From an uncultured Clostridia bacterium (GTDB taxonomy: Bacteria > Bacillota > Clostridia > Oscillospirales > Acutalibacteraceae): a stretch of DNA of 47,880 nucleotides. How positions within the stretch are numbered: the first letter of the stretch is position 1; the number at the start of each line of letters is the position of its first letter. Positions 15,793 to 24,607 of this stretch are shown piece after piece. The notes below the pieces were generated by a model. The model was not told where the DNA came from. It worked only from the letters and a program-made list of their open reading frames with translations, and did no database searches. Where the stretch lies: assembly GCA_958436475.1 (NCBI GenBank), contig CAUBKG010000007.1, positions 1 through 47,880 of the forward strand, in the 5' to 3' direction. Position numbers and translations under genes: made by a program.

Positions 15793-18700
15793 TCAGCCGA
15801 CCTCCTTTCCATTGGTGCTGGCATAAAACGCTTCAATTTCAGCCTGTTCGCGGTTCATGCCCTTTTCTTCGTATTTTCCGATGGTGCGGAGCATCCGGTC
15901 GTAATCGTGCGGGAGGATCTTCTTGAAATTCGCAAGCTCCTCATCGAAATGCTCGAGGATGTATGCGCCGCGCGCGGAGCCCGTCATCTTCACGTGCTCT
16001 TCGATCAGGGAGCGCAGCTCGGCGATATCGTGTTTTTCCGCCACCGGATCCATGGATACCATTTCCTTGTTGAGGCGGAGGTAGAGGTCCCGCTGGTGGT
16101 CCCACACATAGGCGATGCCGCCGCTCATGCCGGCCGCAAAGTTTTTGCCCGTGCGCCCGAGAACGACTACGCGGCCGCCCGTCATATATTCGCAGCCGTG
16201 GTCGCCCACGCCTTCCACCACCGCCACAGCGCCCGAATTGCGCACGCAGAAGCGCTCGCCCGCGGTGCCTTCCACAAAGGCCTTGCCGGAGGTGGCGCCG
16301 TACAGCGCCACGTTGCCGATGATGATATTTTCCGCATGGGAGAAGGGGCTGTTTTCCGGCGGGCGGACGATCAGCTTGCCGCCCGAAAGGCCCTTGCCGA
16401 AATAATCGTTCGAATCGCCCGTGAGCTCGAGGGTGAGCCCCTTCGGGATGAACGCCCCGAAGGACTGCCCGCCGCCGCCCGTGCAATGGACGGTAAAGGT
16501 ATCCTCCGGCAGGGCACCGCCGAATTTTCGGGTGATATCGCTGCCGAGGATGGTGCCGAGGGTGCGGTCGGTACTGGAGACGGAGATGCTCACGCTCGCT
16601 TTTTCGCCTGTTTCGAGGGAGGCTTTGAACTTCTTCTCCAGAACCTTCAGGTCGATGGTATCCTGAAGCCCGAAATCGTACACATCCTTCGGGTCGAAGT
16701 GGCGCTTTACTTTCTTTTTCTCGTAAGGGTTATCGAGGATGGCGGAGAGGTCCACGGTGGCGGCCCGCTCGTTGACGGCATGCTCGCGTTCCTTCAAAAG
16801 GTCGGTGCGGCCTACCAGCTCATCCACCGTGCGCACGCCGAGCCTTGCCATGTGCTCGCGCAGCTCTTCAGCGATGAAACGCATGAAGTTTACCACATAT
16901 TCCGGCTTGCCGCGGAAGCGTTTGCGCAGCTCCGGGTTCTGGGTGGCAATGCCCACGGGGCAGGTATCGAGGTTGCATACGCGCATCATTACGCAGCCCA
17001 TCGTGACGAGGGGAGCGGTGGCGAAGCCAAATTCCTCCGCGCCGAGCATGCAGGCGATGGCAACGTCCCGCCCGCTCATCAGCTTGCCGTCCGCCTCCAG
17101 CACCACGCGGGAGCGGAGGTCGTTCTGAATAAGGGTCTGGTGGGCTTCGGCGAGGCCGAGCTCCCAGGGGAGCCCTGCATTCTGGATGGAGGTGCGGGGG
17201 GCAGCTCCCGTGCCGCCGTCGTGCCCGGAAATGAGCACCACCTGCGCGCCCGCCTTGGCAACGCCCGAGGCGATGGTGCCGACCCCTGCTTCGGAAACGA
17301 GCTTCACGGAGATGCGGGCCTTGCGGTTGGCGTTTTTGAGGTCGTAAATCAGCTGGGCCAGATCTTCAATCGAATAAATATCGTGATGGGGCGGCGGGGA
17401 AATGAGGGATACGCCGGGGGTGGCATACCGCGTTTTGGCGATCCACGGATACACCTTTTTCCCGGGCAGATGGCCGCCCTCGCCCGGCTTTGCGCCCTGC
17501 GCCATTTTGATCTGGATTTCGTCTGCGGAAATCAGGTATTCGCTCGTTACGCCGAAGCGGCCGGAAGCCACCTGCTTGATGGCGGAGCCCGCGTCGGTCC
17601 CGAGGCGGGCCGGGCGTTCGCCGCCCTCGCCCGAGTTGGATTTGCCGCCGAGCAGGTTCATGGCCCTTGCCATGCACTCGTGCGCTTCCTCCGAAATGGA
17701 GCCGTAGCTCATGGCTCCCGTTTTGAAGCGCTTCACAATGGAATCCACGCTTTCCACTTCGGAAAGGGGAATGGGCTTTTTGCTGTATTGGATTTCCAGC
17801 AGGCCGCGCAGGGTGTGGGGGCTCGTTTCATCGTCTACAAGGGCAGTATACTGCTTGAAGAGCTCATAATCGCCCCGGCGGGTAGCTTCCTGCAGCAGAT
17901 GGATGGTCTGCGGATTGTATAAATGGTCTTCCTTCCCCGCGCGCGCTTTGTGATAGCCCATGGAATCGAGCGTCTGGTCGAGGCCGAGGCCGAGCGGGTC
18001 GAAGGCATTCGAGTGGTTGTGGTCCACGAGCGCTTCGATTCCCTTGAGATCGAGGCCGCCCACACGGGAAACAGTGTTGGTGAAATATTCATCGATCACC
18101 TCGCGGCTGATGCCCACCGCCTCGAAAATCTGGGCCGACTGATAGGACTGTATGGTGGAAATGCCCATCTTGGAGGCGATCTTCACAATGCCGTGGAGCA
18201 CGGCGCTGTTGTAATCGTCCACCGCGGCGTAATAATCCTTATCGAGCTGGCCGTCTGCGATCAGGCGGCCGATGGTTTCGTGCGCGAGATAGGGGTTGAT
18301 GGCCCGCGCGCCGTAGCCGAGCAGGGTGGCGAAGTGGTGCACATCCCGCGGCTCCGCCGATTCCAGCACAATGGAAACGGCGGTCCGCTTCTTGGTGCGG
18401 ACGAGGTATTGCTCGAGAGCGGAAACCGCCAGCAGCGAGGGGATGGCCACATGGTTTTCGTCCACCCCGCGGTCGGAAAGAATGATGATGTTGGCGCCGC
18501 TGCGGTAGGCGCGGTCCACGGAAACAAAGAGGTGGTCGAGCACGCGCTTTAGAGGCGTGTTTTTATAATACAGGATCGAAACGGTTTCCACATGGAAGCC
18601 GGGCTTTTTCATGCTGCGGATCTTCATGAGGTCGGTGGAGGTGAGAATGGGGGTGCGCACCTGGATCACGCGGCAGTTATCCGCCCGTTCCTCCAAGAGA

Positions 18701-20343
18701 TTGCCGTCGTCCCCGAGGTACACGGTGGTATCGGTGACGATCTCCTCCCGGATGGCGTCGATAGGGGGATTGGTAACCTGCGCGAAGAGCTGCTTAAAAT
18801 AATTGAACAGCGGCTGGTTGTGCCCGGAAAGCACTGCCAGCGGGATATCGATGCCCATGGAGGCGGTTGGCTCCGCACCGTTTTTTGCCATGGGGAGGAT
18901 GGTGTCCTGCACGTCTTCATACGTGTAGCCGAAGGCCTTCTGGATGCGGGGCAGCTCCTGCTTCGAATAGGCGGGAACGCGGTGGTTCGGGATGGGCAGG
19001 TCCTGAAGCCTTACGAGGCTGCGGTCCAGCCACTCGCCGTAAGGCTTGCGGGAAGCATAGCGCTCCTTCAGCTCCTCGTCTCCGATAATGCGGCCTGCGG
19101 CCGTATCCACAAGCAGCATTTTCCCCGGCTCGAGGCGGGATTTCTGCACGATATCCTCCGCGGGGATATCCAGCACGCCCACCTCGGAAGAGAGGATGAG
19201 CGTATCGTCCTTCGTCACATAATAGCGGGAGGGGCGCAGACCGTTGCGGTCGAGCACGGCTCCCACACAGTCCCCATCGGAAAAAAGGATGGCGGCGGGG
19301 CCGTCCCACGGCTCCATCATGATGGCGTAATACTGATAGAGGTCGCGCTTTTCGCGGGAGAGATTTTCCTCGTTCTGCCACGGCTCGGGGATGGTGACCA
19401 TCACGGCCAGAGGCAGCTCCATGCCGGACATCATCAGGAATTCGAGCGTGTTGTCGAGCATGGCGGAATCGGACCCGGCGGTATTGACCACGGGGAGGAC
19501 CTTATCCATATCGGGCGCCAGCTCCCGGCAGGACATGGTTTCTTCCCGGGCCATCATGCGGTCGATGTTGCCGCGGATGGTGTTGATCTCGCCGTTGTGC
19601 AGAATGAGGCGGTTCGGGTGCGCGCGCTCCCAGGAGGGCACCGTGTTGGTGGAAAAGCGGGAGTGCACCATGGCGATGGCGCTCTCGTATTCCCCGCTCT
19701 GCAGATCGGGGTAAAAGCGGCGCAGCTGGCCCACTAAGAACATGCCTTTGTAAACGACCGTGCGGCTGGAGAGGGAAACGACGTAGGTATCCCCGCTCGA
19801 CTGCTCGAACACCCGCCTCGCCACATAGAGCCTGCGGTCGAAATCGAGCCCGCGCCGCACGCCGTCGGGGCGCTTCACGAACCCCTGTTCGATATACGGC
19901 ATTTTGGAAAGCGCCTTGTGGCCGAGAATGGAGGGCTGCACGGGAACCGTGCGCCAGCCTAAAAACTCCATGCCCTCCTTTTCGGCGATCACTTCAAACA
20001 TCTTTTTTGCCTGGCTGCGCTTTAGCGTATCCTGCGGGAAGAAAAACATCCCTACGCCGTAATCGCGTTCGCCGGGCAGGGAAAAGCCCGCCTGCTTCAC
20101 GGCCTTCGAAAAGAAGCGATGGGAAATTTGGAGGAGGATGCCCACGCCGTCGCCCGTTTTCCCTTCGGCATCCTTTCCGGCGCGGTGCTCCAGCTTCTCG
20201 ACGATTTTCAGCGCGTCGTCGACCGTCTTATGGCTTTTTCTTCCCTTGATATCCACCACGGCGCCGATGCCGCAGGCGTCGTGCTCAAAGGAGGGAGAGT
20301 AAAGCCCGGGCTGCCGGCCTTTTTGGCGTCTGTTTTCTTGCAT
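15793..20343 (-). CDS. gltB: Glutamate synthase large subunit
   Basis: GltB hydrolyses glutamine and transfers the ammonia through a tunnel to 2-oxoglutarate. The 1516-residue protein is full length. Cys24 (HDACGIGAVV) is expected to become the N-terminal nucleophile of the class II glutaminase after removal of a 23-residue propeptide. The glutaminase domain includes WERAHPNRLILHNGEINTIR. The FMN-binding synthase domain includes GQGAKPGEGGHLPG-type sequence and the 3Fe-4S motif CVMMRVCNLDTCPVG. The C-terminal glycine-rich domain contains GNVALYGATSGKAFVEG. I place the start at the ATG at 20343 with AAAGGGG upstream. A frame open to 20430 starts inside the leader hairpin and is rejected. A promoter and terminator-like leader precede it. 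Confidence 0.96.
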   Translation of the reverse strand: MQENRRQKGRQPGLYSPSFEHDACGIGAVVDIKGRKSHKTVDDALKIVEKLEHRAGKDAEGKTGDGVGILLQISHRFFSKAVKQAGFSLPGERDYGVGMFFFPQDTLKRSQAKKMFEVIAEKEGMEFLGWRTVPVQPSILGHKALSKMPYIEQGFVKRPDGVRRGLDFDRRLYVARRVFEQSSGDTYVVSLSSRTVVYKGMFLVGQLRRFYPDLQSGEYESAIAMVHSRFSTNTVPSWERAHPNRLILHNGEINTIRGNIDRMMAREETMSCRELAPDMDKVLPVVNTAGSDSAMLDNTLEFLMMSGMELPLAVMVTIPEPWQNEENLSREKRDLYQYYAIMMEPWDGPAAILFSDGDCVGAVLDRNGLRPSRYYVTKDDTLILSSEVGVLDIPAEDIVQKSRLEPGKMLLVDTAAGRIIGDEELKERYASRKPYGEWLDRSLVRLQDLPIPNHRVPAYSKQELPRIQKAFGYTYEDVQDTILPMAKNGAEPTASMGIDIPLAVLSGHNQPLFNYFKQLFAQVTNPPIDAIREEIVTDTTVYLGDDGNLLEERADNCRVIQVRTPILTSTDLMKIRSMKKPGFHVETVSILYYKNTPLKRVLDHLFVSVDRAYRSGANIIILSDRGVDENHVAIPSLLAVSALEQYLVRTKKRTAVSIVLESAEPRDVHHFATLLGYGARAINPYLAHETIGRLIADGQLDKDYYAAVDDYNSAVLHGIVKIASKMGISTIQSYQSAQIFEAVGISREVIDEYFTNTVSRVGGLDLKGIEALVDHNHSNAFDPLGLGLDQTLDSMGYHKARAGKEDHLYNPQTIHLLQEATRRGDYELFKQYTALVDDETSPHTLRGLLEIQYSKKPIPLSEVESVDSIVKRFKTGAMSYGSISEEAHECMARAMNLLGGKSNSGEGGERPARLGTDAGSAIKQVASGRFGVTSEYLISADEIQIKMAQGAKPGEGGHLPGKKVYPWIAKTRYATPGVSLISPPPHHDIYSIEDLAQLIYDLKNANRKARISVKLVSEAGVGTIASGVAKAGAQVVLISGHDGGTGAAPRTSIQNAGLPWELGLAEAHQTLIQNDLRSRVVLEADGKLMSGRDVAIACMLGAEEFGFATAPLVTMGCVMMRVCNLDTCPVGIATQNPELRKRFRGKPEYVVNFMRFIAEELREHMARLGVRTVDELVGRTDLLKEREHAVNERAATVDLSAILDNPYEKKKVKRHFDPKDVYDFGLQDTIDLKVLEKKFKASLETGEKASVSISVSSTDRTLGTILGSDITRKFGGALPEDTFTVHCTGGGGQSFGAFIPKGLTLELTGDSNDYFGKGLSGGKLIVRPPENSPFSHAENIIIGNVALYGATSGKAFVEGTAGERFCVRNSGAVAVVEGVGDHGCEYMTGGRVVVLGRTGKNFAAGMSGGIAYVWDHQRDLYLRLNKEMVSMDPVAEKHDIAELRSLIEEHVKMTGSARGAYILEHFDEELANFKKILPHDYDRMLRTIGKYEEKGMNREQAEIEAFYASTNGKEVG

Positions 20344-20365
20344 AGCAGTAAAACCCCTTTCAGAA

Positions 20366-20396
20366 GGCAAAGCCAAACTGGCCCTTTTGCTTTGCC
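20366..20396 (-). promoter_or_regulatory. Second hairpin in the gltB leader
   Basis: GGCAAAGC (20366-20373) pairs with GCTTTGCC (20389-20396), about 10 nt upstream of the gltB ribosome binding site. It follows the leader terminator and could affect translation start. Its role is not shown. Confidence 0.45.
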
Positions 20397-20413
20397 CGCT
20401 TTTCGAGACATAG

Positions 20414-20458
20414 AAAAAACGGCGCTCCATCCCCCGCGAACGGGAATGGAACGCCGTT
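20414..20458 (-). terminator. Leader terminator (candidate attenuator) upstream of gltB
   Basis: On the minus strand AACGGCG (20452-20458) pairs with CGCCGTT (20418-20424). The inner pairs are CCAT/ATGG and CCC/GGG around a UUCG-type loop, followed by a U run (20414-20419). The hairpin lies between the promoter at 20479-20507 and gltB at 20343, so it would stop most transcripts unless something prevents it. It lies past the def stop, so it could also be the def terminator. Both uses are possible. Confidence 0.8.
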
Positions 20459-20478
20459 GTTCTTCTCCGATTATTTAT

Positions 20479-20507
20479 AGAATAATATTTTTTTTAAAAT
20501 CTGTCAA
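20479..20507 (-). promoter_or_regulatory. Sigma-A promoter of gltBD
   Basis: On the minus strand TTGACA (20502-20507) is separated by 17 nt from TATTCT (20479-20484). The -35 is perfect. The start of transcription is expected near 20472, about 14 nt before the leader hairpin. Confidence 0.75.
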
Positions 20508-20544
20508 GTACCTTGCAGAAGATTCCTGTTTGAGGGCGGTGCGG

Positions 20545-21009
20545 TCACCGCTTTTTCACTTTATAGAGAGCGGAGGCGCGGTCGGGGAAGAGGATTCCGT
20601 CCAGATGGTCGAGTTCATGGCAGAAGCATTTCGCCATTTCGCCCTCCCCGGTGATGCACAGCTCATCCCCATTTTCATCGAGCGCCAGGACCGTTACCTT
20701 CTGCGGGCGAACCGTTTTCCCCACGATGCCCGGAAAGCTGAGGCACCCCTCCACGCAGTCCTGCCGGCCGCTCTGCTCCACGATGCGGGGATTCACGAGC
20801 TTCAGCACGTTCCCTTCGTAATCGACCACCACGAGCCGCAGAAGGATTCCCACCTGATTTGCGGCGAGCGCCGCGCCGTCTTCCGAATGATGGAGGGTAT
20901 CCATCATATCCCCGAGCAGGCGGCGGACGGTATCGTCCACCGTTTTAACCTCCCGGCAGGCCCTGCGAAGGACCGGGTTCCTGTAATGCCGGATCCGTTT
21001 TACCGCCAT
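20545..21009 (-). CDS. def: Peptide deformylase
   Basis: Peptide deformylase removes the formyl group from nascent proteins. The 154-residue enzyme has all three metal-site motifs: GAALAANQVG (about 43-52, the GxGLAAxQ box), EGCLSFPG (about 87-94, with the metal-binding cysteine) and CHELDHLDGILF (about 129-140, the HExxH box). The first motif has Ala where Gly is usual (GAALAA), a conservative change seen in some type 2-like enzymes. The start is an ATG after GGGAGGGAG. A promoter lies at 21043-21072. Unlike many genomes it is not next to fmt or priA. Confidence 0.95.
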   Translation of the reverse strand: MAVKRIRHYRNPVLRRACREVKTVDDTVRRLLGDMMDTLHHSEDGAALAANQVGILLRLVVVDYEGNVLKLVNPRIVEQSGRQDCVEGCLSFPGIVGKTVRPQKVTVLALDENGDELCITGEGEMAKCFCHELDHLDGILFPDRASALYKVKKR

Positions 21010-21042
21010 GCCGGCTCCCTCCCCTGAATGATTTCATTAACT

Positions 21043-21072
21043 ATCATATACAACGAAAGGAGGTTCTGTCAA
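21043..21072 (-). promoter_or_regulatory. Candidate sigma-A promoter of def
   Basis: On the minus strand TTGACA (21067-21072) is followed by 18 nt and TATGAT (21043-21048). It lies just past the end of the yeiH remnant and points at def. Confidence 0.65.
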
Positions 21073-21082
21073 CTGGGAAGAA

Positions 21083-21932
21083 TCACAGAACGCCCATTAC
21101 ATACTGCATCAGCAGGCTGACTCCTGCGATACCGGCCCAGCAGCAAAGGCCTAAAAAGATCGGCTTGCCTCCCGTTTTTATGAGCTTCAACAGATTTGTG
21201 TTGAGGCCGATGGCCGCCATGGCGATCACAATCAGGAATTTGGAAAGCTCCTTCAGGGGGGGCGAAGAACCGGACGTCTGCCCCAGCGGCCGCCGACACG
21301 GTCGTAATCACCGAGGCCAGCACGAAAAACAGGATGAAAAAGGGGAAGATCTTACGAAGACGGAAGGTGCTTTCGCCCCTGCCGCCCGCTTTTTTCATTT
21401 TCGCCGTGCGCCAGAAGGCGAGCGCCAGTGTGATGGGGATGATGGCGAGCGTGCGCGTTAGTTTTACGATGGTGGCGGTGTCGAGCGTATTTGCGCCCGG
21501 ATGCATGCCGTCCCACGCGGCGGCGGCCGCCGTGACGGAGGACGTATCGTTGACCGCGGTGCCTGCAAACAGGCCGAAGCCCTGGTTTGACAGGCCCAGC
21601 GCCATGCCGAGGGCCGGGAATACCAGCGCCGCGATCACGTTGAACAGGAAGATGACGGAGATCGACTGCGCGATTTCCTCGTCGTCCGCCTCGATGACGG
21701 GCGCGGTCGCCGCAATGGCCGAACCGCCGCAGATGGAAGAGCCGACCCCCACCAGCGTGGAAATATTGGCGGGCATTTTCATGGCCTTGTACAGAACGAA
21801 GGAAATGATGAGCGAAGTGGAGATGGTGAAAAGAATAATGGGAAGGGACTGCGCGCCCACCTTCACGATTTCCGAAAGGTTCAGGCCGAACCCGAGCAGG
21901 ATAACCGCGTATTGCAGGATTTTTTTAGAGGT
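21083..21932 (-). pseudogene. yeiH: YeiH-type putative sulfate exporter, truncated and frameshifted
   Basis: The minus strand carries most of a YeiH (UPF0324) membrane protein, from TSKKILQYAVILLGFGLNL through GVGSSICGGSAIAATAPVI and LFAGTAVNDTSSVTAAAAA. The first 50-70 residues are missing: upstream of about 21932 the frame runs antisense to a LysR remnant. Near the C-terminus a run of seven C (plus-strand G, 21256-21262) shifts the frame. One base fewer would restore LKELSKFLIVIAMAAIGLNT and the normal end, with stop at 21083-21085. Loss of the start and promoter by deletion makes this a pseudogene even if the homopolymer is a sequencing error. Confidence 0.82.
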
Positions 21933-22194
21933 AGAGGAGCGAAACCTCACCATCCGGGATTTCCGGAACGTGGCGGAGCTTGGAAACCTGAACGTTATCA
22001 AGGCGCTGGCCGAGGCGGGGCAGGGGATTGCGTTTTTGTACGAGCCGACCGTCCGCCGCGAGCTGCAAGGCGGCACACTCCGGGAAATCCCGCTTTGCGG
22101 CTGCGAGATATCCCACGATTTTACCTTCCTCTGGCGGAAAAACAGCGTGTTTGCTGAGGAATACCATGCGCTGTTTGAGCTTCTGCGGCCGTAG
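21922..22194 (+). pseudogene. C-terminal remnant of a LysR-family regulator
   Basis: About 90 codons on the plus strand encode the end of a LysR substrate-binding domain: LTIRDFRNVAELGNLNVI, KALAEAGQGIAFLYEPTVRR and HDFTFLWRKNSVFAEEYHAL. The helix-turn-helix and first two-thirds (about 200 residues) are absent. The preceding plus-strand sequence is antisense to the yeiH remnant. LysR regulators are commonly divergent from yeiH, so this is most simply the other half of the same deletion. There is no start codon with a ribosome binding site for the fragment. Confidence 0.75.
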
Positions 22195-22196
22195 GG

Positions 22197-22230
22197 AGAA
22201 AAAAGCCCGGGTGTTTCGTTCGCCCGGGCT
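22197..22230 (-). terminator. Intrinsic terminator of the nitroreductase gene
   Basis: AGCCCGGG (22204-22211) pairs with CCCGGGCT (22223-22230). On the minus strand it is followed by a T run. It lies 20 nt past the nitroreductase stop. Confidence 0.85.
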
Positions 22231-22249
22231 CTGCTGTTCTTATTTGAAT

Positions 22250-22783
22250 TTATTGATTTTTACCGTAAGCGTTGAACCAGGCACGTGCCTCAAAGGGCTT
22301 TTTGGGGGCATGCGTGAGCGGTTCTTCCGCAATCCCCACAGGCAAGAAGCACACAAGCTCATATTCTTCCGGAACATTCAGGATTTTTGCCATCTGATCG
22401 CCGATATGATCCGAATCGGTGACATGGCCTTCGATCCAGCAGCTTTGGTACCCGAGCGCCACGACCGCAAGCAGCATGTTTTGAATGGCCGCGGCGTAAT
22501 CCTGCACATGAAAGCATTTGTTTCGGTACGCAATTATTTTCTGCGTCAGCACGCAGATCATCGCCGGAGCGGTTTCACTGGCCGGCGGCTGTATCACCTC
22601 ATGCAGACGTTTTAACGTTTCGGGGTCGTCCACCGCGAGGAGGCTGGCCGTTTGTTTGTTGCAGCCGGAGGGCGCGGCAAGCCCGGCCTCCATGATTCGT
22701 TTCAGGTCCTCCCTCGGTACAGGGGTGTTTTTGTACTTTCCGCGGTAGCTGGTTCTATAAAATATGGCATCCAGGGTATTCAT
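22250..22783 (-). CDS. Nitroreductase family protein
   Basis: This 177-residue protein belongs to the FMN-dependent nitroreductase superfamily, which reduces nitro groups, quinones or other electrophiles with NAD(P)H. The N-terminal FMN-phosphate motif is present as RTSYRGKYKNTPV (the R-S-x-R type box), followed by LKRIMEAGLAAPSGCNKQT. The middle VQDYAAAIQNMLLAVVALGYQSCWIEG and VCFLPVGIAEE near the end are typical. It is at the short end of the family. The start is an ATG preceded by GGAGG. It may be co-transcribed with nothing else. The physiological substrate is unknown. Confidence 0.9.
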   Translation of the reverse strand: MNTLDAIFYRTSYRGKYKNTPVPREDLKRIMEAGLAAPSGCNKQTASLLAVDDPETLKRLHEVIQPPASETAPAMICVLTQKIIAYRNKCFHVQDYAAAIQNMLLAVVALGYQSCWIEGHVTDSDHIGDQMAKILNVPEEYELVCFLPVGIAEEPLTHAPKKPFEARAWFNAYGKNQ

Positions 22784-22804
22784 AAAAAGGCCTCCGTTTT
22801 GGTT

Positions 22805-24028
22805 TTATAGCTGAGTCAGCAGAGCAACCGTTTCCACATGATTCGTGTGGGGGAACATATCCACCGGCTGGATGGTTTCCACGCGGTAGCCGTGATGGAT
22901 GAGAAAGGCGAGGTCCCGCGCCTGTGTTTCGGAGTTGCAGGAAATATAAACGATCCGGCGAGGCGAGAGCGTGGCAAGGGAAGCTAGAAAGCGTTCGTCG
23001 CTGCCGGCGCGGGGCGGATCCAGGAAGACCACGTCTGCCGTTTCCCCGTTTTCCGCCATGGCGGCCATGAATTTGCCCGCGTCCGCGCGGACGAAGCGGA
23101 TATTTTTCACCCCGTTCAGCTTTGCGTTGATGCCCGCGTCCCGCACGGCGTCTGCATTCAGCTCCGCGCCGATCACCGCTTTTGCCCGGCTGCTTGCGAG
23201 GATCCCGATGGTGCCGATGCCGCAGTAAGCGTCGATCACCGTTTCCTCGCCGGAGAGCCCTGCCAATTCAATCGCCTTGCGGTAGAGGATTTCCGTCTGC
23301 ACGGGGTTGATCTGGTAAAACGAGCGGGAGGAAATGCGGAACCGGCAGCCGCAGAGGGTATCGGTAATAAAGCCGGGGCCGTAAAGCACGGTTTCCCTTT
23401 CACCAAGCACCAGGCTGGTTTCATAGGGGTTTATGTTCATCACCACGGTGGTGATATCGGGATGCTTTTGCAGGAGCGCCTTCACAAAGTTCCGTTTGGC
23501 AGGGAAAATGGGGGTGGAAGTGACCAGCACCACCATGATTTCACCGCTTGCAAAGCCGTGCTTTACGAGCACGTGGCGCAGAAGGCCGCGCCCGGTGCGC
23601 TCATCATAGGCGGTGAGCTTGAAGTCCTGCAGCAGGCGGCGGACGGTGACAATGATCTCATCCGCTTTTTTATCCTCGATAAGGCAGCTGTCCACCGGGA
23701 CGATACGGTGGCTGCTGGACTGATATACACCCGAAATGATCCGGCCGCCGCGCGCCGTGCCGAAGGCGGCCTGCACCTTGTTGCGGTAATGATATGGGCG
23801 CTCCATACCGATGATAGGGGCGGGACGGCAGAAGCGTGCGAGCAGGCGGTTCACCTTGCCCTGCTTCCAGGCGAGCTGCTCGGCATAGCTCATATTCTGG
23901 AGCTGGCAGCCGCCGCATTTCTTATGGAGCGGGCACTGCCCGGGCACAGCCGCTTTCTTGTTTGCGGAAGCGGCATGCGTGCGGTTTGCTTTTTTGATGG
24001 CTTGCTTTTTTTCGTTCAATAGGGGCAC
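22805..24028 (-). CDS. rlmD: 23S rRNA (uracil-5-)-methyltransferase, RlmD/RumA type, without TRAM domain
   Basis: These enzymes put a methyl group from S-adenosylmethionine on C5 of a specific uracil in RNA. The 407-residue protein has a lysine-rich N-terminus and then four cysteines likely to hold a 4Fe-4S cluster (Cys32, Cys38, Cys41 in CPLHKKCGGCQ, and Cys115). The methyltransferase fold follows with VIDAYCGIGTIG, VFLDPPRAGSD and the catalytic cysteine in YISCNSETQARDL. There is no TRAM domain, unlike the second paralogue 4 kb away. The GTG start follows AAAGG closely. Whether it modifies rRNA or tRNA cannot be told from the sequence. Confidence 0.9.
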   Translation of the reverse strand: MPLLNEKKQAIKKANRTHAASANKKAAVPGQCPLHKKCGGCQLQNMSYAEQLAWKQGKVNRLLARFCRPAPIIGMERPYHYRNKVQAAFGTARGGRIISGVYQSSSHRIVPVDSCLIEDKKADEIIVTVRRLLQDFKLTAYDERTGRGLLRHVLVKHGFASGEIMVVLVTSTPIFPAKRNFVKALLQKHPDITTVVMNINPYETSLVLGERETVLYGPGFITDTLCGCRFRISSRSFYQINPVQTEILYRKAIELAGLSGEETVIDAYCGIGTIGILASSRAKAVIGAELNADAVRDAGINAKLNGVKNIRFVRADAGKFMAAMAENGETADVVFLDPPRAGSDERFLASLATLSPRRIVYISCNSETQARDLAFLIHHGYRVETIQPVDMFPHTNHVETVALLTQL

Positions 24029-24108
24029 CGGCCTTTCAAAAAATTCCCGGAAAGGGGAAGGGGATAAGCGTAAACCAAAAATACATTACAGGGATGCGGA
24101 GCAAAATT

Positions 24109-24585
24109 TTATTCGCTGTTGGAGGAGCACTTGGCCGCATCGATGGAGAGGGCGATCATGAGCACCAGAAGTGCATGCTGCGGGTCGGCAATGTCCAGAA
24201 CATAGGTATCGGTCAGATGGAGCAGCTCCTTCGAGAGATGTGCGATCAGCCCGCCTCCGGAATCCCGGACATCGTAATCCCATTCCAAAATATCGCCTTC
24301 CACCTGCCATCCATTGCAGCTGAGGGTGAAAACGGGCTTGAAAAAGGTGAATTTTTTCTGGATTTCGCCGATATAGTCTCCGCCGCGATACATCCGGAAA
24401 CGGGGCAGAAATGTAAATACCTCTTCCTTCACAGTGCCGACGCTCCGGCCGGCCGCATCCAAAATTTCGAGGCGGTGGCCAAAGGAAAGCTTACCCTCCA
24501 CCGTATACACGGTTTCCCCCTGCTCGTTATAGATATCGTAGCTGTCAAGCCAGGAGAAAAAGCGCTGTTTGAATAAAAGCTTCAT
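24109..24585 (-). CDS. LURP-one-related (YxjI-like) family protein
   Basis: The 158-residue protein begins MKLLFKQRFFSWLDSYDIY and continues GETVYTVEGKLSFGHRLEI, which is the start of a LURP-one/tubby-like beta barrel. Later VFTFLPRFRMYRGGDYIGEIQ and WEYD-like WDYDVRDSGG strands follow, and it ends in a cysteine-serine tail. Related YxjI proteins are found throughout Firmicutes; no function is established. The ATG at 24585 has AAAGGA 9 nt upstream; the longer open frame to 24816 runs through the DinB gene and is rejected. It follows the DinB gene by 22 nt, probably in the same transcript. Confidence 0.88.
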   Translation of the reverse strand: MKLLFKQRFFSWLDSYDIYNEQGETVYTVEGKLSFGHRLEILDAAGRSVGTVKEEVFTFLPRFRMYRGGDYIGEIQKKFTFFKPVFTLSCNGWQVEGDILEWDYDVRDSGGGLIAHLSKELLHLTDTYVLDIADPQHALLVLMIALSIDAAKCSSNSE

Positions 24586-24607
24586 AACATAAGATCCTTT
24601 CGCGGCG

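Noticed and set aside
15907..17922. 671-codon plus-strand frame inside gltB
   Set aside because: It is antisense to well-conserved gltB codons; its His/Ala/Gly-rich product is typical of the complement of a GC-rich gene.
20344..20430. 29-residue extension of GltB upstream of 20343
   Set aside because: It would start inside the leader hairpin without a ribosome binding site, and would place the catalytic cysteine at residue 53 rather than 24.
21933..22076. N-terminal part of the open frame that contains the yeiH remnant
   Set aside because: This part is antisense to the LysR remnant and does not resemble the YeiH N-terminus; the frame is open by chance.
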